From the NCBI RefSeq assembly GCF_023150065.1, contig NZ_JAKLLN010000020.1, positions 1 to 64,000 of the forward strand: DNA of 64,000 nt, written 5' to 3'. The DNA comes from Zoogloea sp. GTDB taxonomy: Bacteria; Pseudomonadota; Gammaproteobacteria; Burkholderiales; Rhodocyclaceae. Each line of letters starts with the position of its first letter. Position 1 is the first letter of the stretch. A program made the translations under genes and the position numbers. The notes beneath the pieces were generated by a model that ran no database searches, was not told where the DNA came from, and saw nothing but the letters and a program-made list of their open reading frames with translations. Shown here piece by piece: positions 27,273 through 36,871 of the stretch.

Positions 27273-27872
27273 TCATATTTCATGCTCTTTAGAAGCACTT
27301 CCGTGCCGAGTTTGAAGTATGGCCATGCCGCCTTGGCGACGCTGCCTCCAGTAGCCTGAAAGCACCTGCTCTGCCTGATCGGCCCTGCCCTTCAGAATGA
27401 ACTGCCGGAGTTCTTCCTGCAGAGCTTTCGACGGCTGCATGTCCGGGGATTCAAGGAGAGGACCGCATGCCAGCTTGAGACGGGTCACTGCGTCATCGAT
27501 CTGATTGGCCAGATAGGGGTTTCCCGATGCCTGGCAAAGCCCGGGCCAGAACTGGCATCCCTCGTCGGGCGGTCGCCGGGCATCCGCAGCCTGGCGCATG
27601 GCAAAGCCCTCGAGCAGCTCCAGCACATCGAAGAGCTGCGAGACATCCTGACGGGTGGGAGAGGCAACATGGAAGCCCCTTGAATTGAACTCCACCAATC
27701 CGTTCCTGAGCAGGAGGGAAAGCGCTTCCCGGACAGCGCTGCGGCTCACGCCATACGAGGTGGCCAGGCGGTACTCGTCCAGGGTCTCTCCGGGCATGAG
27801 TTCATGCGCGCACATCCGCTCGCACAGGGAATCGGAAAGGACCTCGAACAACGGACGCGGGCGCACAGACAT
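27273..27872 (-). CDS. GntR family (FadR-like) regulator, compact C-terminal domain
   Basis: ELMPGETLDEYRLATSYGVSRSAVREALSLLLRNGLVEFNSRGFHV; RBS AGGAG upstream. Confidence 0.9.
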   Translation of the reverse strand: MSVRPRPLFEVLSDSLCERMCAHELMPGETLDEYRLATSYGVSRSAVREALSLLLRNGLVEFNSRGFHVASPTRQDVSQLFDVLELLEGFAMRQAADARRPPDEGCQFWPGLCQASGNPYLANQIDDAVTRLKLACGPLLESPDMQPSKALQEELRQFILKGRADQAEQVLSGYWRQRRQGGMAILQTRHGSASKEHEI

Positions 27873-28032
27873 GCTTTGTTTCTCCTGACTCAGGATCGTG
27901 GCTACTCAATCAAAGGGTCCTTGGCATCGACCAGTTCGTCCGATGCATCAAAAACACGGGGTGGGCTTGCGTCGGGATCGGTGTTAATCGACGTTTTCAT
28001 CGTCATCGGGAGCACCGATCACTACGCTCATC

Positions 28033-28123
28033 TCGCAATATACGCAGCAGAAAATTTGAAGCCACCCCTGAAAGAGCCGAGTTTTGCAAACACCAGAATG
28101 CGGGATAGCAAATCTTGCGAATG
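28033..28123 (-). promoter_or_regulatory. Putative promoter/operator region of the GntR gene, resembling the prpC promoter
   Basis: Shared 14-mer TCGCAATATACGCA (minus: TGCG-TATATT-GCGA) and upstream TTGCGAATG/TTTGCAAA motifs, as at 38076-38160. Confidence 0.5.
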
Positions 28124-28179
28124 TGCCGGGTTGGTTTTCTGGCGCAGGAACCGGACCGTTGGCAAGGAGAGCCGGATGC

Positions 28180-30474
28180 TCAGCAGCGGCTGGCGCGAAG
28201 GCACTTCGCTGCGGCCACCATGTTGGTCAGCGCCGGCGTCACCTCAGCCCACTGCCGGGTCTTCAGGCCGCAGTCGGGATTGACCCACAAGCGTTCGGCG
28301 GGGATACGTTCGATGGCCTTCTTCATCAGGCCGACAATGTCTTCCTGGGTCGGGATGTTGGGCGAATGGATGTCGTACACACCGGGGCCAATCTCGTTGG
28401 GATACTTGAAGTCGTCGAAGGCATCGAGCAACTCCATGTCGGAGCGGGACGTCTCGATAGTGATCACATCGGCGTCCATGTCCGCAATGGCGGTGATGAT
28501 GTCGTTGAACTCCGAGTAGCACATGTGGGTGTGGATCTGGGTTTCGTCGCGAACGCCATTGGCGGTGATGCGGAAGCTCTCCACGGTCCAGTCCAGGTAG
28601 TCCTGCCACCGGGATTTGCGCAGTGGCAGCCCTTCACGCAATGCGGCCTCGTCAATCTGGATCACCCGGATCCCTGCCCGCTCCAGGTCCAGCACTTCCT
28701 GGCGGATGGCGAGCGCAAGTTGCCTGCATGATGCAGAGCGCAGCTGGTCGTCCCGCACGAAGGACCAGTTGAGGATGGTCACCGGGCCGGTGAGCATGCC
28801 CTTCATCGGCTTGCGGGTGAGGGACTGGGCGTAGGTGATCCAATCGACCGTCATCGGGCGCGGTCGGCTGATGTCACCGAACAGGATGGGCGGCTTCACG
28901 CAGCGGGAACCGTAGGACTGCACCCAACCGAACTGACTGAAAACATAGCCGTCGAGTTGCTCGCCGAAGTATTCGACCATGTCGTTGCGTTCGGCCTCGC
29001 CGTGCACAAGCACATCCAGGCCAAGGGCCTCCTGCTCACGCACACTGCGCGCGATTTCGCTGCGCATAGCGGCCTTGTAGCCTGCCAGATCGAGACGGCC
29101 GGCCTTGAAGTCGCTACGTGCTTGGCGGATCTCCGCCGTCTGCGGAAAGGAGCCAATGGTGGTGGTGGGGAACGCGGGCAGCTTGAGCCATTCAGCCTGC
29201 TTGGGTGCCCGGTTGGTATAGCGGCTTTCCCGCATGCCCATATGGGCATCGATGCGCGCGACAGCGGCCTGGACAGCAGGGTTGGTAACCCGCGGGGAAC
29301 TACGCCGGGCGAGCAGCGCGGCCTGGTTGGAGGTGAGCGCCTCCCGGACGGCTTCACGGCCATCCCGCAGGGCAGTGCCCAGCACTTTGAGCTCATCGAG
29401 CTTTTGCAGGGCAAAGGCCAGCCAGGACTTCACTTCGGCATCCAGCCTCTCCTCACTGCCCAGGTCCACCGGCACGTGCAGCAAGGAGCACGAAGGCGCG
29501 ATCCACAGGCGCTCGCCCAGGCGTTGGGCAATAGGCTCCAACCAGTCGAGCACGGCCGTGAGGTCGGTCTTCCAGATGTTGCGGCCATTGATCACCCCCA
29601 GTGACAGCACCTTGCTGGAAGGCAACAGGTTGAGGATGGGGCCGACATCCTCGCGGCCGTTGATCGCATCGATATGCAGGCCCGCTACCGGCAGGTTGGC
29701 CGCGAGGTACTGGTTTTCAAGAAGCTGGCCGAAGTAGGTGGCCAGCAGGAGCTTGATGCGGCCACTCTTGAGTTCGTGATAGGCCGCGTTGAAGGCATGC
29801 CGCCAGTCGGCATCGAGCTCGGTGACCAGCAGCGGTTCGTCGATCTGCACCCACTCCACGCCCTGCTCCGCCAGGCTGTCCAGCAGCTGGGCATAGACCG
29901 GGAGCAGGCGTGGGAGCAGGGCCAGCTTGTCGGAATCATCCTTGGCCTTGCCGATGGCAAGGTAAGTCACGGGGCCGATGATGACAGGCTTGGCGTTTAC
30001 CCCCCGGGCCCGGGCCTCGGCAAGTTGCTCGAGGAGGCGCGATGCATCGAGCCGGAAACGGGTCTCCGCGGTGAACTCCGGGACGATGTAGTGATAGTTG
30101 GTATCGAACCACTTGGTCATCTCACCGGCTGCCACACCGCTGCAGCAGCGCGCTTGATCGTCGGTGCCCGGGGCCGAACGGCCGCGTGCGACGCGGAAGT
30201 AGTTGTCGAGCACATCCCCCTGGAAGCTCAGCACCCGATCAGGGAGGTTGCCGAGGGTGAAGCTCATGTCGAGGATCTGGTCGTAGAAGGAGAAGTCGCC
30301 CACGGGCACCAGATCGATGCCGGTCTGGTCGGCCCAGTGGCGCTGGCGCAACGCTGTCCCGAGAGCGTTCAGATCGTCCCGTGAGGATTCGCCTTTCCAG
30401 TAAGACTCCAGCGCAAACTTCAGTTCGCGCCGGGCGCCGATGCGGGGAAAGCCGAGATTGTGGATGGTGGTCAT
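28180..30474 (-). CDS. metE: Cobalamin-independent methionine synthase
   Basis: [79 protein letters not shown]. Confidence 0.98.
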   Translation of the reverse strand: MTTIHNLGFPRIGARRELKFALESYWKGESSRDDLNALGTALRQRHWADQTGIDLVPVGDFSFYDQILDMSFTLGNLPDRVLSFQGDVLDNYFRVARGRSAPGTDDQARCCSGVAAGEMTKWFDTNYHYIVPEFTAETRFRLDASRLLEQLAEARARGVNAKPVIIGPVTYLAIGKAKDDSDKLALLPRLLPVYAQLLDSLAEQGVEWVQIDEPLLVTELDADWRHAFNAAYHELKSGRIKLLLATYFGQLLENQYLAANLPVAGLHIDAINGREDVGPILNLLPSSKVLSLGVINGRNIWKTDLTAVLDWLEPIAQRLGERLWIAPSCSLLHVPVDLGSEERLDAEVKSWLAFALQKLDELKVLGTALRDGREAVREALTSNQAALLARRSSPRVTNPAVQAAVARIDAHMGMRESRYTNRAPKQAEWLKLPAFPTTTIGSFPQTAEIRQARSDFKAGRLDLAGYKAAMRSEIARSVREQEALGLDVLVHGEAERNDMVEYFGEQLDGYVFSQFGWVQSYGSRCVKPPILFGDISRPRPMTVDWITYAQSLTRKPMKGMLTGPVTILNWSFVRDDQLRSASCRQLALAIRQEVLDLERAGIRVIQIDEAALREGLPLRKSRWQDYLDWTVESFRITANGVRDETQIHTHMCYSEFNDIITAIADMDADVITIETSRSDMELLDAFDDFKYPNEIGPGVYDIHSPNIPTQEDIVGLMKKAIERIPAERLWVNPDCGLKTRQWAEVTPALTNMVAAAKCLRASRC

Positions 30475-30555
30475 GTGCAACTCCCTATAGCGGTTGAGCA
30501 CCAGATGGTAGGGATTGCAAACGATGACGTAAAATGGTCTTATTTCACATATCAA

Positions 30556-30568
30556 TGAACTAAATTCA
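30556..30568. promoter_or_regulatory. MetR binding site TGAACTAAATTCA
   Basis: Exact TGAA-N5-TTCA in the divergent metE/metR intergenic region. Confidence 0.75.
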
Positions 30569-30572
30569 TAAA

Positions 30573-31475
30573 ATGCTTGAGCGAATCCATCTTGCCATCG
30601 TGCTCGAAGTGGAAAAGCGGGGTTCGCTGACCGCCGCTGCCGAGGTGCTGTGCGTCACCCAATCGGCCCTCAGCCACAGCATGAAGAAGCTCGAGCAGCA
30701 TTTGGGGACGGATATCTGGCTACGGGAAGGGCGCAGCCTGCGTCTGACCCAGGCGGGGCAATACCTGCTGGCCGTCGCCAACCGGGTGCTGCCGCAGCTC
30801 TCCTTGGCGGAACAGCACCTGCGCCAGTTCGCCCAAGGGGAACGCGGCACCCTGCGCATCGGAATGGAATGCCATCCTTGCTACCAGTGGCTGCTCAAGG
30901 TGGTTTCGCCCTATCTGGCGGCATGGCCGGACGTGGATGTGGATGTAAAGCAGAAATTCCAGTTCGGGGGCATCGGCGCCCTGTTCGGTTACGAGATCGA
31001 TGTGCTGGTCACACCAGACCCCCTCTTCAAACCGGGGCTGCAGTTCGAGCCGGTGTTCGACTACGAGCAGGTGCTGGTGGTGGCCCGGGGCCACCCCCTG
31101 GCACGGGCGCCTTACATCACGCCCGACCAGATGGCGCAGGAGACCCTGATCACCTACCCCGTCGCCCCCGACCGGCTGGACATCTACACCCGGTTCCTCC
31201 AGCCCGCCGGTATCGCGCCCAGGCGCCACAAGACCATAGAAACCACCGACATCATGTTGCAGATGGTTGCCAGCCAGCGGGGTGTCGCCGCCCTGCCCCG
31301 CTGGCTGGTGCTGGAATACGCGGGCAAGGTCGATGTCGTTCCAGTGCGCCTGGGCCTGGAGGGCGTTGCCAAACAGATCTTCCTCGGTGTCCGGGAGGCC
31401 GATCTGGGGACGGACTATCTCCAGGCCTTTATCGAGCAGGCCCGTCAGCGGGTGGCACCTGCCGTCACACCCTGA
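30573..31475 (+). CDS. metR: LysR family regulator MetR
   Basis: LysR HTH ([44 protein letters not shown]), [20 protein letters not shown]; divergent from metE. Confidence 0.92.
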   Translation: MLERIHLAIVLEVEKRGSLTAAAEVLCVTQSALSHSMKKLEQHLGTDIWLREGRSLRLTQAGQYLLAVANRVLPQLSLAEQHLRQFAQGERGTLRIGMECHPCYQWLLKVVSPYLAAWPDVDVDVKQKFQFGGIGALFGYEIDVLVTPDPLFKPGLQFEPVFDYEQVLVVARGHPLARAPYITPDQMAQETLITYPVAPDRLDIYTRFLQPAGIAPRRHKTIETTDIMLQMVASQRGVAALPRWLVLEYAGKVDVVPVRLGLEGVAKQIFLGVREADLGTDYLQAFIEQARQRVAPAVTP

Positions 31476-31496
31476 ACCCCGCCAGGCCTCAGGGTG
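31468..31496. terminator. Inverted repeat CACCCTGA...TCAGGGTG between convergent metR and GntR genes
   Basis: 8-bp arms read directly; no strong T-tract. Confidence 0.4.
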
Positions 31497-32016
31497 CCTG
31501 CATCACCCGCTTCGCCACTTCGAGTCGTCGCCACACAAAGTAATCGGCGAGTGCCTGTCTGGATGATTGGCCCGGGCGATCATGGCCGGGGCCTCTCCCC
31601 TCCCCCTTCTGCGCCTGCTTGGCATCGATATCCGCCATCAGGAAGCTCGGGCCGAGGGCGAGATAGAGCTTGTCCGTGACACGCTGCAACAGATCCTGAA
31701 CGAAGGGATTGGCGTCCCAGTCGTGATGGAAAACCTCAAGATGCTCCGTGATCTTGAGCAGCTCTGCCAGTTCGAATGCCGTGAATTCCGTGACCGTGCA
31801 GTGCTTGGTTTTTCGATGGGCAACGGTGACAAGGCCATCCCTGGTCAGTACCTTGATGGCTTCCCTGACCGGCGTTCGGCTGACTTCGAGCTCGCGCGCC
31901 AACAAAGTCTCATCGATAGCAGAACCAGGAGGCAGCTCGTGATTCAAAATCCGGGTGCGCAGCGCATCGGCAATGCTCTCAAAGAGCGCTTTCGGGCGAG
32001 GAATGGAGTCGGTCAT
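31489..32016 (-). CDS. GntR family regulator, compact, next to the methylcitrate cluster
   Basis: FESIADALRTRILNHELPPGSAIDETLLARELEVSRTPVREAIKVLTRDGLVTV. Confidence 0.9.
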   Translation of the reverse strand: MTDSIPRPKALFESIADALRTRILNHELPPGSAIDETLLARELEVSRTPVREAIKVLTRDGLVTVAHRKTKHCTVTEFTAFELAELLKITEHLEVFHHDWDANPFVQDLLQRVTDKLYLALGPSFLMADIDAKQAQKGEGRGPGHDRPGQSSRQALADYFVWRRLEVAKRVMQAP

Positions 32017-32051
32017 TGGGGCGCACATGCTCGTTCCCTGTGACAAGCAGC

Positions 32052-32089
32052 GCCTCTTTCCGGATGCTTGGAGTGTTCCGGAAAGAGGC
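32052..32089. repeat. Perfect 13-bp inverted repeat GCCTCTTTCCGGA-N12-TCCGGAAAGAGGC
   Basis: Read directly, between the lyase 3' end and the GntR start. Confidence 0.85.
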
Positions 32090-32177
32090 AAAGAAAAAAG
32101 CCGGCCGAACCTTAGTCCTGGAGAGACTAACTCGGGAGAGAATAAATGGGTTCGGCGGCAAAACCGTTGATCAATCG

Positions 32178-33038
32178 TCAGCCGTAGCGCTTTTCGAGTG
32201 CGTCCCAGCCTGGTTTGCCCACCAGGCGTTGGCGCTCGGCAAAGGGTGTCACCAGTCCACCGGACTCCAGGATCTCCTTGTCGTCACGCAGCACGCCCAG
32301 GGCTTTCTGCATGCCCATCACCGCGCCCTGCAAGGCAGCGTTGGCGTAGAGCACGATGCCGAAGCCCAGCTTCCCGAGTTCTTCCGCATTGAAGATGGGC
32401 GTCTTGCCGCCAATGACCATGTTCATCAACTGCGGGGTAGCGAGGCGCTGCGGGAGGGCCCGGATCTCTTCGGCAGTGGTGACCGCCTCGACAAACAGGA
32501 TGTCGGCGCCGGCCTCGGCAAACTGCTGGGCGCGCTCCACCGCGGCTTCGAAGCCATGGACGGCGGCGGCGTCGGTACGTGCCATGACCAGAAAATCCGG
32601 ATCGCGGCGCGCATCCACGGCAGCCTTGATCTTGCTCACCGCCTCTTCGGTGGAGATCACGTCCTTGCCGGCAAAGTGCCCGCAACGCTTGGGCGCCACC
32701 TGGTCTTCGAGCTGGATGCAGTCGGCGCCGGCGCGCTCCAGGGTGCGCACCGTGTGATACACGTTGAGGGCATTGCCAAAGCCCGTGTCCGCGTCCACCA
32801 GCAGCGGCACATCGACGGCATCGCGGATGCGTGCCGTGTGGTCGGCGATCTCTGCCAAGCCCATGAAGCCCTGGTCAGGCATGCCGAACCACATGTTGGT
32901 CACACCGGCGCCGGTGATGTAGATGGCTTCGAAGCCCAGGTCGGCGATGACGCGCGCCGAGAGGGCATTGAAGGCGCCCGGGACGATGACGCCGCGCTTG
33001 GCGGCCACCAGTTCTTTGAGTTTCTTGCGGGAAGACAT
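32178..33038 (-). CDS. Isocitrate lyase/PEP mutase superfamily lyase (prpB-position gene)
   Basis: KRGVIVPGAFNALSARVIADLGFEAIYITGAGVTN, LLVDADTGFG, QLEDQVAPKRCGHFAGK, MARTDA. Confidence 0.9.
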   Translation of the reverse strand: MSSRKKLKELVAAKRGVIVPGAFNALSARVIADLGFEAIYITGAGVTNMWFGMPDQGFMGLAEIADHTARIRDAVDVPLLVDADTGFGNALNVYHTVRTLERAGADCIQLEDQVAPKRCGHFAGKDVISTEEAVSKIKAAVDARRDPDFLVMARTDAAAVHGFEAAVERAQQFAEAGADILFVEAVTTAEEIRALPQRLATPQLMNMVIGGKTPIFNAEELGKLGFGIVLYANAALQGAVMGMQKALGVLRDDKEILESGGLVTPFAERQRLVGKPGWDALEKRYG

Positions 33039-33052
33039 GTGGAAATCCTTGC

Positions 33053-34240
33053 TCAGAATGCGTCGCCGGGCACGCGGACCCAGCCTTCCATCAGAATCCG
33101 CGCACTACGGCTCATGATGGCTTTGGTTACTGTCCATGTGCCGTCCACCAGACGGGCTTCGGCACCCACGCGCAGGGTGCCGGAGGGGTGGCCGAAGCGC
33201 ACTGCGGTGCGCTCGCCCCCGCCGGCCGCCAGATTGACCAGCGTGCCGGGGATGGCTGCCGCCGTGCCGATGGCGACCGCAGCGGTGCCCATCATGGCGT
33301 GGTGCAGCTTGCCCATCGACAAGGCGCGCACCAGCAGGTCCACCTCGTCGGTCTTGATCGGCCTGCCCGACGACGAGACATAGTCCCGAGGGGGCGCGAC
33401 GAAGGCGATCTTGGGGGTGTGCTGGCGGGTGACGGCCTCTTCGGGGGTCTTGATCAGGCCCATGCGCAGGGCACCGGCCACGCGGATCGCCTCGAAACGG
33501 GCCAGGGCGGCCGGGTCGCCATTGATGGCTTCGCGCAGCTCGGTGCCGGTGTAGCCGATCTCGGCGGCATTGACGAACACGGTCGGAATGCCGGCCGAGA
33601 TCATCGTCGCCTTGAAGCTGCCGACGCCCGGCACTTCCAGGTCATCCACCGCATTACCAGTGGGAAACAGGGCTCCGCCCTCCTCCCCTTCATCCGACGG
33701 TTCGATGAACTCCAGCACAATCTCGGCAGCCGGAAAGCTCACCCCGTCGAGCTCGAAATCGCCAGTCTCCTGGACTTGGCCAGCCTTCACCGGCACGTGG
33801 GCGATGATAGTCTTGCCGATGTTGGCTTGCCAGATCCTCACCACGCAGATGCCGTCGTGGGGGACGCGCGCCGGATCCATCAGCCCGGCGTGGAGGGCGA
33901 AGGCGCCAGCGGCGGTGGACAGGTTGCCGCAGTTGCCGCTCCAGTCCACAAAGTCCTTGTCGATGGAGATCTGCCCATAGAGGTAGTCCACATCGTGATC
34001 CGGCCGGGTGCTGCGGGACAGGATCACGCACTTGCTGGTGCTCGATGTCGCCCCGCCCATGCCGTCGATATGGGTGGCGTAGGGGTCAGGGCTGCCGATC
34101 ACGCGCTGGAACAATCGGTCACGGGCCTTGCCCGGCACGCGACAGGATTCCGGCAGGTCGTCCAGCCGGAAGAACACCCCCTTGCTGGTGCCGCCGCGCA
34201 TGTAGGTGGCAGGAATGCGGATCTGGGGAACAGCGCTCAT
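33053..34240 (-). CDS. prpF: AcnD-accessory isomerase PrpF
   Basis: IPATYMRGGTSKGVFFRLDDLP, GMGGATSSTSKCVIL, DWSGNCGNLSTAAGAFAL. Confidence 0.95.
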   Translation of the reverse strand: MSAVPQIRIPATYMRGGTSKGVFFRLDDLPESCRVPGKARDRLFQRVIGSPDPYATHIDGMGGATSSTSKCVILSRSTRPDHDVDYLYGQISIDKDFVDWSGNCGNLSTAAGAFALHAGLMDPARVPHDGICVVRIWQANIGKTIIAHVPVKAGQVQETGDFELDGVSFPAAEIVLEFIEPSDEGEEGGALFPTGNAVDDLEVPGVGSFKATMISAGIPTVFVNAAEIGYTGTELREAINGDPAALARFEAIRVAGALRMGLIKTPEEAVTRQHTPKIAFVAPPRDYVSSSGRPIKTDEVDLLVRALSMGKLHHAMMGTAAVAIGTAAAIPGTLVNLAAGGGERTAVRFGHPSGTLRVGAEARLVDGTWTVTKAIMSRSARILMEGWVRVPGDAF

Positions 34241-36858
34241 CAGGCGGTTTCCTTTTCAGTGGCCAGAAAGTCCTGGGCGAATCGCTGCAGGACGCCGCCG
34301 GCTTCGTAGATCGAGACTTCTTCGGCCGTGTCCAACCGGCAGGTGACGGGCAGCTCGATGCGCTGCCCGTTCCGGCGGTGGATCACCAGGGTCAGGTCGG
34401 TGCGCGGCTGGCGCACGCCGACCACATCATAGGTTTCGGTGCCATCCAGGCCCAGCGTGAGGCGGGTGGTGCCGGGCTTGAACTCCAGGGGCAGCACCCC
34501 CATGCCTACCAGATTGGTTCGGTGGATGCGCTCGAAGCCTTCCGCCACGATGGCCTCCACCCCGGCCAGGCGCACCCCCTTGGCCGCCCAGTCCCGGGAC
34601 GAGCCCTGGCCATAGTCGGCACCGGCGATGATGATCAGGGGCTGCAGGCGCAGCATGTAGGTTTCGATGGCCTCCCACATGCGCATCACCTGCCCCTCCG
34701 GTTCGACCCGCGCCAATGAGCCCGCGCGGACGCTGCCATCGGCGTTGCGCACCATCTCGTTCCTGAGGGTCGGGTTGGCAAAGGTGGCACGCTGGGCAGT
34801 CATGTGATCGCCCCGGTGGGTGGCGTAGGAGTTGAAGTCTTCCTCCGGCAGACCCATCTTTGCCAGGTATTCGCCAGCCGCCGAATCCGGAAGGATGGCG
34901 TTGGAGGGCGACAGATGGTCGGTGGTGATGTTGTCCGGCAGAATGGCCAGGGGCCGCATTCCCTGCAGGGTCCGCTCGGCGGCCAGCATGCCCTCCCAAT
35001 AGGGCGGGCGGCGGATGTAGGTGGACCGTGGGCGCCAGGCGTAGAGGGGGCTGATGGCGGAGCCCTCATCCCGGCGGGGGGCGAACATCGGTTCGTAGAT
35101 CTGGCGGAACTGCTCCGGCTTGACGGCACGGGCGACGATGGCGTCGATCTCCTCGTCGGATGGCCACAGGTCCTTCAGTCGGATCTCCCTGCCGTCCATC
35201 ACGGCCAGCACGTCCTGCTCGATGTCGAAGCGCATCGTGCCGGCAATGGCGTAGGCCACCACCAGGGGGGGCGAGGCCAGGAAGGCTTGCTTGGCGTAGG
35301 GGTGGATGCGCCCGTCGAAATTGCGGTTGCCCGACAGCACGGCGGTGGCGTAGAGGTCGCGCTCGATGATCTCCTGCTGGATCGCTGGGTCGAGGGCCCC
35401 GGACATGCCGTTGCAGGTGGTGCAGGCATAGCCGACGATGCCGAAGCCGAGCCTCTCGAGTTCGGAGAGCAGCCCAGCCTCTTCCAGATAGAGTCTGGCC
35501 ACCCTGGAGCCTGGCGCAAACGAGGTCTTGACCCAGGGCTTGCGGACGAGGCCCAGAGCGTTGGCGTTACGGGCCAGCAAGCCGGCGGCCACCACGTTGC
35601 GCGGGTTGGACGTGTTGGTGCAGCTGGTGATGGCGGCGATGATCACCGCGCCGTCGGGCAGCAGGCCCTCATATTCTTCCGCCCGAGCCATTTCCAGCTT
35701 GACCGGGCCGGCGATGCCACGCTTCGTCAGTGCCGAAGTCGGCAGGCGTTTGTGGGGGTTGGACGGGCCGGCCATGTTACGGACCACCGTCGTCAGGTCG
35801 AACTCCAGCACCCGTTCGTACTTCGCGGTCTTCAGCGCTTCGGCCCACAGGCCGGTGGCCTTCGCGTACTGCTCGACCAGCGCGACCTGCTCCGGGCTGC
35901 GGCCGGTGAGCTTCAGGTAGTCGATGGTCTGCGCATCGATGTAGAACATGGCGGCGGTGGCGCCGTACTCCGGGCACATGTTGGAGATGGTGGCCCGGTC
36001 GCCGATGGACAGGCTGTCCGCTCCTTCCCCGAAGAACTCCACCCACGCACCGACGACCCTCTCCTGGCGCAGAAACTCGGTGAGCGCCAGCACGATGTCG
36101 GTGGCGGTGATGCCGGGCTGACGGGTACCCGTCAGCCTGACGCCGACGATATCGGGCAGGCGCATCATCGACGCCCGGCCCAGCATCACCGTCTCGGCTT
36201 CGAGGCCCCCCACGCCGATGGCGATCACGCCCAGGGCGTCCACATGGGGCGTATGGCTGTCGGTGCCCACGCAGGTATCGGGAAAGGCGACGCCGTCCCG
36301 GACCTGGATCACCGGCGACATTCTCTCCAGGTTGATCTGGTGCATGATCCCGTTGCCCGCCGGGATCACATCCACATTCTCGAAGGCGCGCCTGGTCCAC
36401 TCGATGAAATGGAAGCGGTCCTCATTGCGACGGTCTTCCACGGCCCGGTTCCTGGCGAAGGCCTCCGGATCGAAGCCGCCGTATTCCACCGCCAGGGAGT
36501 GATCGACGATGAGCTGGGTCGGCACCACCGGATTGACCTTGGCCGGATCGCCGCCCTGGTCGGCAATGGCGTCGCGCAGGCCGGCCAGATCCACCAGCGC
36601 GGTCTGGCCGAGGATGTCATGGCAGACCACCCGGGCCGGGTACCAGGGGAAGTCCAGGTCACGCCGGCCCTCGATGATCTGCTCAAGTGCATCGGTGAGC
36701 ATGGCCGGGTCGCAGCGGCGGACCAGTTGTTCCGCCAGCACGCGGGCAACATAAGGCAGCCCGTCGTAGGCCCCCGGGCGGATGGCGTCGATGGCGGCGC
36801 GGGTGTCGAAGTAGTCCAGCCGGGTGCCGGGCAGGGATTTGCGGTAAGCAGCGTTCAT
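34240..36858 (-). CDS. acnD: Fe/S-dependent 2-methylisocitrate dehydratase AcnD
   Basis: CVGTDSHTPHVDALGVIAIGVGGLEAE, AAITSCTNTSNPRNVVAAGLLARNA, GYACTTCNGMSG, GADYGQGSSRDWAAKG; start MNAAYRKSLPGTRLDYFD. Confidence 0.96.
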   Translation of the reverse strand: MNAAYRKSLPGTRLDYFDTRAAIDAIRPGAYDGLPYVARVLAEQLVRRCDPAMLTDALEQIIEGRRDLDFPWYPARVVCHDILGQTALVDLAGLRDAIADQGGDPAKVNPVVPTQLIVDHSLAVEYGGFDPEAFARNRAVEDRRNEDRFHFIEWTRRAFENVDVIPAGNGIMHQINLERMSPVIQVRDGVAFPDTCVGTDSHTPHVDALGVIAIGVGGLEAETVMLGRASMMRLPDIVGVRLTGTRQPGITATDIVLALTEFLRQERVVGAWVEFFGEGADSLSIGDRATISNMCPEYGATAAMFYIDAQTIDYLKLTGRSPEQVALVEQYAKATGLWAEALKTAKYERVLEFDLTTVVRNMAGPSNPHKRLPTSALTKRGIAGPVKLEMARAEEYEGLLPDGAVIIAAITSCTNTSNPRNVVAAGLLARNANALGLVRKPWVKTSFAPGSRVARLYLEEAGLLSELERLGFGIVGYACTTCNGMSGALDPAIQQEIIERDLYATAVLSGNRNFDGRIHPYAKQAFLASPPLVVAYAIAGTMRFDIEQDVLAVMDGREIRLKDLWPSDEEIDAIVARAVKPEQFRQIYEPMFAPRRDEGSAISPLYAWRPRSTYIRRPPYWEGMLAAERTLQGMRPLAILPDNITTDHLSPSNAILPDSAAGEYLAKMGLPEEDFNSYATHRGDHMTAQRATFANPTLRNEMVRNADGSVRAGSLARVEPEGQVMRMWEAIETYMLRLQPLIIIAGADYGQGSSRDWAAKGVRLAGVEAIVAEGFERIHRTNLVGMGVLPLEFKPGTTRLTLGLDGTETYDVVGVRQPRTDLTLVIHRRNGQRIELPVTCRLDTAEEVSIYEAGGVLQRFAQDFLATEKETA

Positions 36859-36871
36859 GATGACCTGGCCC

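Noticed and set aside
28084-28731. Plus-strand ORFs overlapping the metE 3' end
   Set aside because: Antisense to metE; no recognisable protein features.
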